DNA of 64,000 nucleotides from the NCBI GenBank assembly GCA_015680685.1, contig MNCI01029297.1, positions 607,291 to 671,290 on the forward strand. The letters run 5' to 3'. Both the position numbers and the translations under genes were made by a program. Shown here one piece after another: positions 59,440-64,000 of this stretch (the first letter of the stretch is position 1; each line of letters starts with the position of its first letter). Origin of the DNA: Gnetum montanum (taxonomy: Eukaryota; Streptophyta; Gnetopsida; Gnetales; Gnetaceae). The notes beneath the pieces are model-generated. The model was not told the DNA's origin, ran no database searches, and was given only the letters and a program-made list of their open reading frames with translations.

Positions 59440-60605
59440 TGCTATATATTGTGTTCATAATTTTGCCTATTGCTTAGATAAGCAATATGCCAAGAGACAA
59501 AGGGAGATTGAGAAAAAAATCTATGATGAAATTCAACAAATCAACATTGCAATACAAAATGATCCATTTGATATTATTCTTTAACAATGACTTGCTTATG
59601 TTTACTTAGTCAAGCAAAAATGGGATATGCATAATGTTAAGAGTACTTTCATCAAGAGTCATCTTAACTAGTTGAAAGTAGAGGGAGAACCATGTAAGAA
59701 ATTTTTAAAATTTTTAAAAGGTAAAGGTAGTTTACCTATGTTTGACTTCATAGAAATTGATGATCAAATTAGTTCTAATCCTATTATTATCAAAGATTTT
59801 CTTAAAAGATATTTTTAATGTATATTTGTTTCAAAGGCTTTAGATCATGCACATTTGCTCTCTAATTATGATCATTTACCTAATATTGTTCATAGTAGTC
59901 ACAACCATTTTTTTAACAAGATATCTCTCTTACTAAAATTAAAGATGTAGTATTTAGCTTGGTCAATGATAAAGCTCTAGGTTTTGGTGGAATTGTCATT
60001 GAATTTTAAAAAAATCATTAGGATGCTATTAGTATGTACTTTTATTATGTTTTTGTAGAAGCCATTGAACAATGTTTTCTTGATAAAGAGTTGAATATAA
60101 GACTCATCAGCCTTATTCCTAAGAAAGGTGATCTGTCCCTCATTAGTAATTGATGTCCTATTCCTCTTCTAAATTTGATTTCTAAGATTTTGGCTAAATG
60201 TTTTGCTAAAAGTTTAAAACCAATTATTTCTCAATTAATTACTCTAGTATAAACTAGCTTTATCAAAGATAAATATATTTTAGACAATGTTGTTGTAGCT
60301 TGGGAGGGTATGTCATGGGTTGAGGATTCCAATTAAGACACTACTTCTTTGAAGCTTGATTTATGCTAAAGAATATGATAGAATTGAATGATAGTTTATT
60401 ATTGCTTGTCTTTGTAAATATGGGTTTTAAAGAAAATTTTATTAGGATGGTGAAGACTCTTTGTATAGATGCTAATGTATTTGTGGCTACAAGTTTTGAC
60501 ATTACTAATAGGTTTAAGCTTGAATACTCAGTTAGTCAAGGTTACCCTCTTACTTCTTACCTCTTCATCCTAGCTACAGATTTTTTATGTCATGTTATGC
60601 ATAAC
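59440..60605 (+). pseudogene. Second type of L1-like LINE, RT relic
   Basis: YAKRQREIEKKIYDEIQQIN near 59490, DKALGFGGIVIEF-like (about 59970), RLISLIPKKGDLSLISN-like (about 60100), then a 96-residue open frame (60363-60653) with KEYDRIE, GFKENFIRMVKTLCIDANVF, SVSQGYPLTSYLFILATDFL. This is the RT palm of a LINE unlike the dominant family. It is broken at about 60605 where LTR-like sequence begins. Confidence 0.7.
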
Positions 60606-63058
60606 GTAACACCCCACCCTAGCAAGGACAGGGTGATGTCTATGATCAAGTAATCTTAGCATGGAAGCATGATAACTAAAACCAATAATGTGCAGAATAC
60701 ATGATATCTAGGAAGGTCAAATGGTATAGAAATTTCCTACCACACCAAAAACTAAACATACATATCACTTTATAAAAATGCATGTCTCTACATAAATCAA
60801 ACTATGCACTACTCTGCTAAAATACAAAAAAAAAATCTCATCATCATATATAGAAGAGTACAGAGAGTTTCATACAAGGATATCTAGTCCACACTACTGT
60901 ACATGAAAATATACATTAAACAAACACTGAAGGATTTTTCCCTTCTCTACTCTCTCTCTCTATGCTCGTCTAGGCTCCTGTGCCTTTCACCTATAATTAA
61001 ATAAAGTCAATACACAATTGAGTGGGAAGCCTTTACATTTTCCTTACTAGATGGTTGACAAGTGTTGCACCAGAGGAGAGAAGTGGGATACAAGGCAACC
61101 TACAACCACTATTAGTCTTATGCATGCTTAAAACAACACACACCATATCATCCATAAAGCTAACATACTATCATACAATTACAGACAAAGCCATCGTCCA
61201 ACATCATCTCTCATGCCCATGTTATCATACCCATGATATACCATAAATAGTCCATGATCCATGCAATCATACTCCAAATAGAACACCTATTCTTAATGAT
61301 ATGACTCACAAACCAATACTATCACATACAGCCAATGTGGTTGATAGCATATCTATGCTCAATTTCGCATGTGAAATGTTGCCATGAGTACTCATAACAG
61401 CCATTGCTTATAGGTCTTTTATTTATCCAACTGGTGCTAGGGTTCATCAACTTGTGACCCGCAACCACGAGCCTTCTAGATGACTGGCGATAGGGATGAA
61501 CACACCTATGCCACGGACCAGCCATAGGGATGAACACACCTACGCTCTCCCACTCTCAGGATGAGGCCTGAGATAGGAGCCTCACCAATGCATCATAGTG
61601 GGGGTCGATCCACACTACCTCCTGGGTGCCTCATCACCAACCTGTCCACACCCTCATGTTAACACCACCCACCAATGACCATCACATGTGTTGTTGCAAA
61701 AACATATACATAGTCTGACTAGCTTAAGCCAACATAGGTCATAAGCACAACATACCTAAACAACATAACAACACATACCACCCCTAACAATTACTATCAT
61801 TTTAGGAAAAAAATACCATAATGCAACAAAATAACATGAAGACCTCGATACGACAAAATAATATCATGTTTCTCAAAAGACATGTACTTCCATACAAATG
61901 ACCACTAGAATAACCTTCAAAATGATCTATGCCCAAAGAGAAAACTAATCCCATGATTAGAAAGTATTTCCCAAAACAATCCCAACAATACTAATTTTAC
62001 CTAAATCAGACTCCTGGAAGCAAAGTTATGCATGTTTAAAGTTTGATTAATAAAATAATATTTAAATAATATTAAATGCCATGAAAAAGGATTGGAATGC
62101 CCAAAAGTGCTCGCACCCCAATAGGCCCCACAAATTGCATATTGCAATCATACAAGGCTCATCAACATCACATATCATATTCGACAAGTTCCCATCTGAT
62201 GAGTGGCGAGGTACCCCTACACTCAACCATACGAAACGAGCATCGCACGCACGATTCAGTCGAACTCCGCAGATGGACTAGTTGTGGCACCTAGATAGTT
62301 AGCCTTAGGTCGCAGTTCGCTATCTTCCCACCTAGACTAGTATTGCATATGTCACGTATGGTTTAGTCTAGATGAGGTGTATGATATGTTCCTAATCTAA
62401 CGCTACTCTTGAAGGTAGTGAAAAATAATATTAACTAAGCTAACTAGGAGGAAAAGGGTAAGAAATTCTAATCTAGCCTAAGTGCGATGAGCAACCAATT
62501 CCTTGATCAATCGTACACATCTTGGACCTCGTGCATGACTACCACTGGGAATACCAAGCGTAGGTCCTAGGTACGCCACTGGGATTACCAAGCGTAGATC
62601 CCAAATACGCCACTGGGTTACCAAGCGTAGATCCTAGCTACACCACAGGGCTACCAAGCAGTCACACTTAAATGCTCGTAATCAAGTCGTACTCGTTTCG
62701 CTTCTAGGAGTTTAAGGGTGAGAGACTAATCACAATGAGCAACCGATTCCTTGACTAGCCATACACATCCGTAGATGCTCGTAATCAAGTCGTACTCACA
62801 CCGCGCTATGAAAGCAATAAGTAACATTAAATAAATAACAAATAAATAAACTAAGTGAATGCTGTAATGATGAAGTAATCTCGATCTTTATTGCTGGTCA
62901 TGTGCATGTCCAAGTATGGCACACTCGAATAAAGACACCGTACAATTACATTCACCACACTGCGGGTAGACACGGAAAAAAATCTAACTCTGGAGGGATC
63001 AAACTGCCAGAGCTTCGCTACTCTAAAACTGGGATGTCAAATGAGGGAGAGCCACCTC

Positions 63059-63067
63059 TTATTTATA
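63059..63067 (-). promoter_or_regulatory. TATA box of the LTR
   Basis: TATAAATAA on the minus strand, directly downstream of the GATATC array, giving a predicted start near 63030. Confidence 0.6.
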
Positions 63068-63085
63068 GATATGGCGGCGGACTGC

Positions 63086-63186
63086 GATATCGTGTACGCA
63101 ATATCATAGGGAAGATGCGATATCGCGTACGTGATATCGAGGGGGATGAGATATCGCGGCGGACACGATATCGTGTACACGATATC
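63086..63186 (-). promoter_or_regulatory. Array of seven GATATC-type palindromes upstream of an LTR TATA box
   Basis: GATATC starts at 63086, 63119, 63133, 63150, 63167 and 63181, with one variant AATATC at 63100. Spacings are 14, 19, 14, 17, 17 and 14 bp, many inside the longer palindrome CGATATCG. The array ends 19 bp before the TATA box on the minus strand. Confidence 0.85.
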
Positions 63187-63389
63187 GCGGCCTATGCAAA
63201 TCGTGTTTCATCATACCCCCACAACTAAATAAAAACTTGTCCTCGAGTTCCAAGGAGAACAAGCTTTAGTGATTACACAGTGGATAGGTATGGGATTATT
63301 AACTGGAAAAAGAAATGGACTAGTGCCGTAGTGTGGAAAGACACAACATAGAGAAAAAATACTACAACTACAAAAATGTGGAACTCATG

Positions 63390-64000
63390 TAGTTCCTGGT
63401 GGCGGTGGCTCCTCCATGGGTGCTTTCCCTTTGTTACGTGCTCTAAGCTTTGAAGGTTGACGATGCTGAAGAATAGCCTGGAGCTTCTCCTCTTCGGTTC
63501 GGGGGTCTTGTGCTGTCCATGCTGATGCTCCGATGTTTGATGGAGTCGGCACTTCCCATGGACAGGGTAGTTGCGGAAACATCTGATTAGCCTTGACATA
63601 CCATGCTGCGAACACCCGTCGTTCCTCTTCATAGGCTCTAGCTTTGTCTTTGTATTCGTGAAGCTCTATTAGCCGTCGAGCCAAGTCGATTGCCACATCT
63701 TTCTATCCTTGGTAGCTTTCTTTTACCACCGCGAATTCATAATTTGTGACATCTAGTTTTTCAGCCAACTTCTTTCGTTCGGCAAATTCTGCTTCATATT
63801 TGATGTGGGTGGAAGCTACCTGCTACTCGAGCTCTGACCTCAAGAGCCCTGCTGTTAACATGGCCAGGTTGGCATATCGAAGGTTTGCCAACTCCATGTA
63901 TTCAGTCAAGTCTTGGATCTGCAGGTCCCGATTCTTAATTTCCGCTTGGTGGGCATAGGCATAAGTGTCCAATATGGCCCCCCCAATCAGTGTGCTGGGC
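63390..64000 (-). pseudogene. Coiled-coil ORF at the 3' end of the internal region of the right-edge gypsy element
   Basis: The open frame 63385-63696 reads AIDLARRLIELHEYKDKARA, YEEERRVFAAWYVKANQMFP, and ends in a Lys/Arg/Pro-rich tail (RARNKGKAPMEEPPPPGTT). Upstream, interrupted by stops, LRSELE..AEFAERKKLAEKLDVT continues the heptad-like pattern to the window edge. It sits between where pol should be and the polypurine tract, the place of the extra 3' ORF of some plant gypsy lineages. I do not recognise the protein. Confidence 0.45.

Larger units (their letters stand above)
60606..63213 (-). mobile_element. LTR of a Ty3/gypsy element (minus orientation)
   Basis: A polypurine tract TTGTGGGGGTA (63224-63214) follows a CTCGAGGACAAG motif typical of the end of gypsy internal regions, then TGATGAAACACG begins at 63213. 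A TATA box (TATAAATAA, 63067-63059) lies 146 bp into the LTR. Blocks at 62040-62700 match 8800-9500. Repeats of TACGCCACTGGGATTACCAAGCG type lie at 62540-62660. The low-coordinate terminus is uncertain; the GTAACACCCCACCC at 60606 may be it. Confidence 0.6.

Noticed and set aside
60594-60606. GTTATGCATAAC palindrome at the LINE/LTR junction
   Set aside because: Perfect but short; no evidence that it is a terminus or regulatory site.
1-64000. CRISPR arrays, bacterial operons, rRNA genes, functional tRNA genes
   Set aside because: None seen; the spliced GI gene and retroelements show plant nuclear DNA, and the tRNA-like heads are SINE-like and degenerate.

Overview
This window is nuclear DNA from a land plant with a large, repeat-choked genome. 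A gymnosperm, probably a conifer, is the best guess: the one host gene has introns of about 19 kb filled with old, mutated retroelements. The species cannot be named from the sequence. A 12-base run of N at 30905-30916 is an assembly gap.

The host gene is GIGANTEA (GI), the plant circadian-clock and photoperiod protein, on the minus strand. Five coding exons with GT..AG borders and compatible phases encode roughly the first 202 residues: 56781-56867, 37702-37773, 37494-37548, 37246-37388 and 18497-18747. Introns 1 and 4 are 19,007 and 18,498 bp, while introns 2 and 3 are 153 and 105 bp. Intron 5 runs off the left edge, so the rest of the gene lies outside. A multi-exon 5' leader and a TATA box near 57.92 kb are plausible.

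Almost everything else is transposon relic, listed here in window order. 1-5.6 kb: near full-length L1-type LINE, minus. 5.6-9.5 kb: Ty3/gypsy gag-protease relic and its LTR-like flank. 9.67 kb: tRNA-derived SINE. 12.4-15.5 kb: LTR-like repeat and a LINE 3' half. 16.35-18 kb: telomere-like repeat, gypsy integrase and LTR. 20.9-28.8 kb: LINE 3' end, then a large minus-strand gypsy relic. 28.9-36.0 kb: four 5'-truncated LINE copies. 39.8-42.6 kb: LINE joined to an RTE-type LINE. 43.6-45.8 kb: LTR-like repeat with a nested LINE 3' end. 46.5-50 kb: LINE fragment and gypsy pol. 50.7-56.55 kb: near full-length plus-strand LINE. 58.3-59.4 kb: array of tRNA-like repeats. 59.4-60.6 kb: a second type of L1. 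60.6-64 kb: gypsy LTR and an extra 3' ORF.

The most unusual recurring system is one LINE family present as about a dozen copies. Its ORF2 seems to continue for about 500 residues past the usual C-terminal zinc finger into a region I do not recognise: a tail block, a Glu/Arg-rich coiled coil, and a terminal CPY..MDI / FQEAAAFVD domain. In the plus-strand copy one reading frame runs from the zinc finger to the end of this domain. In a copy bounded by a 12-bp target-site duplication the whole arrangement moved as one unit. Its 3' UTR carries G-quadruplex-capable G tracts. A second notable signal is the promoter design of two LTR families: dense arrays of short palindromes (GATATC at 14-19 bp spacing, or GACGTC/GACATC-like sites) just upstream of a TATA box.
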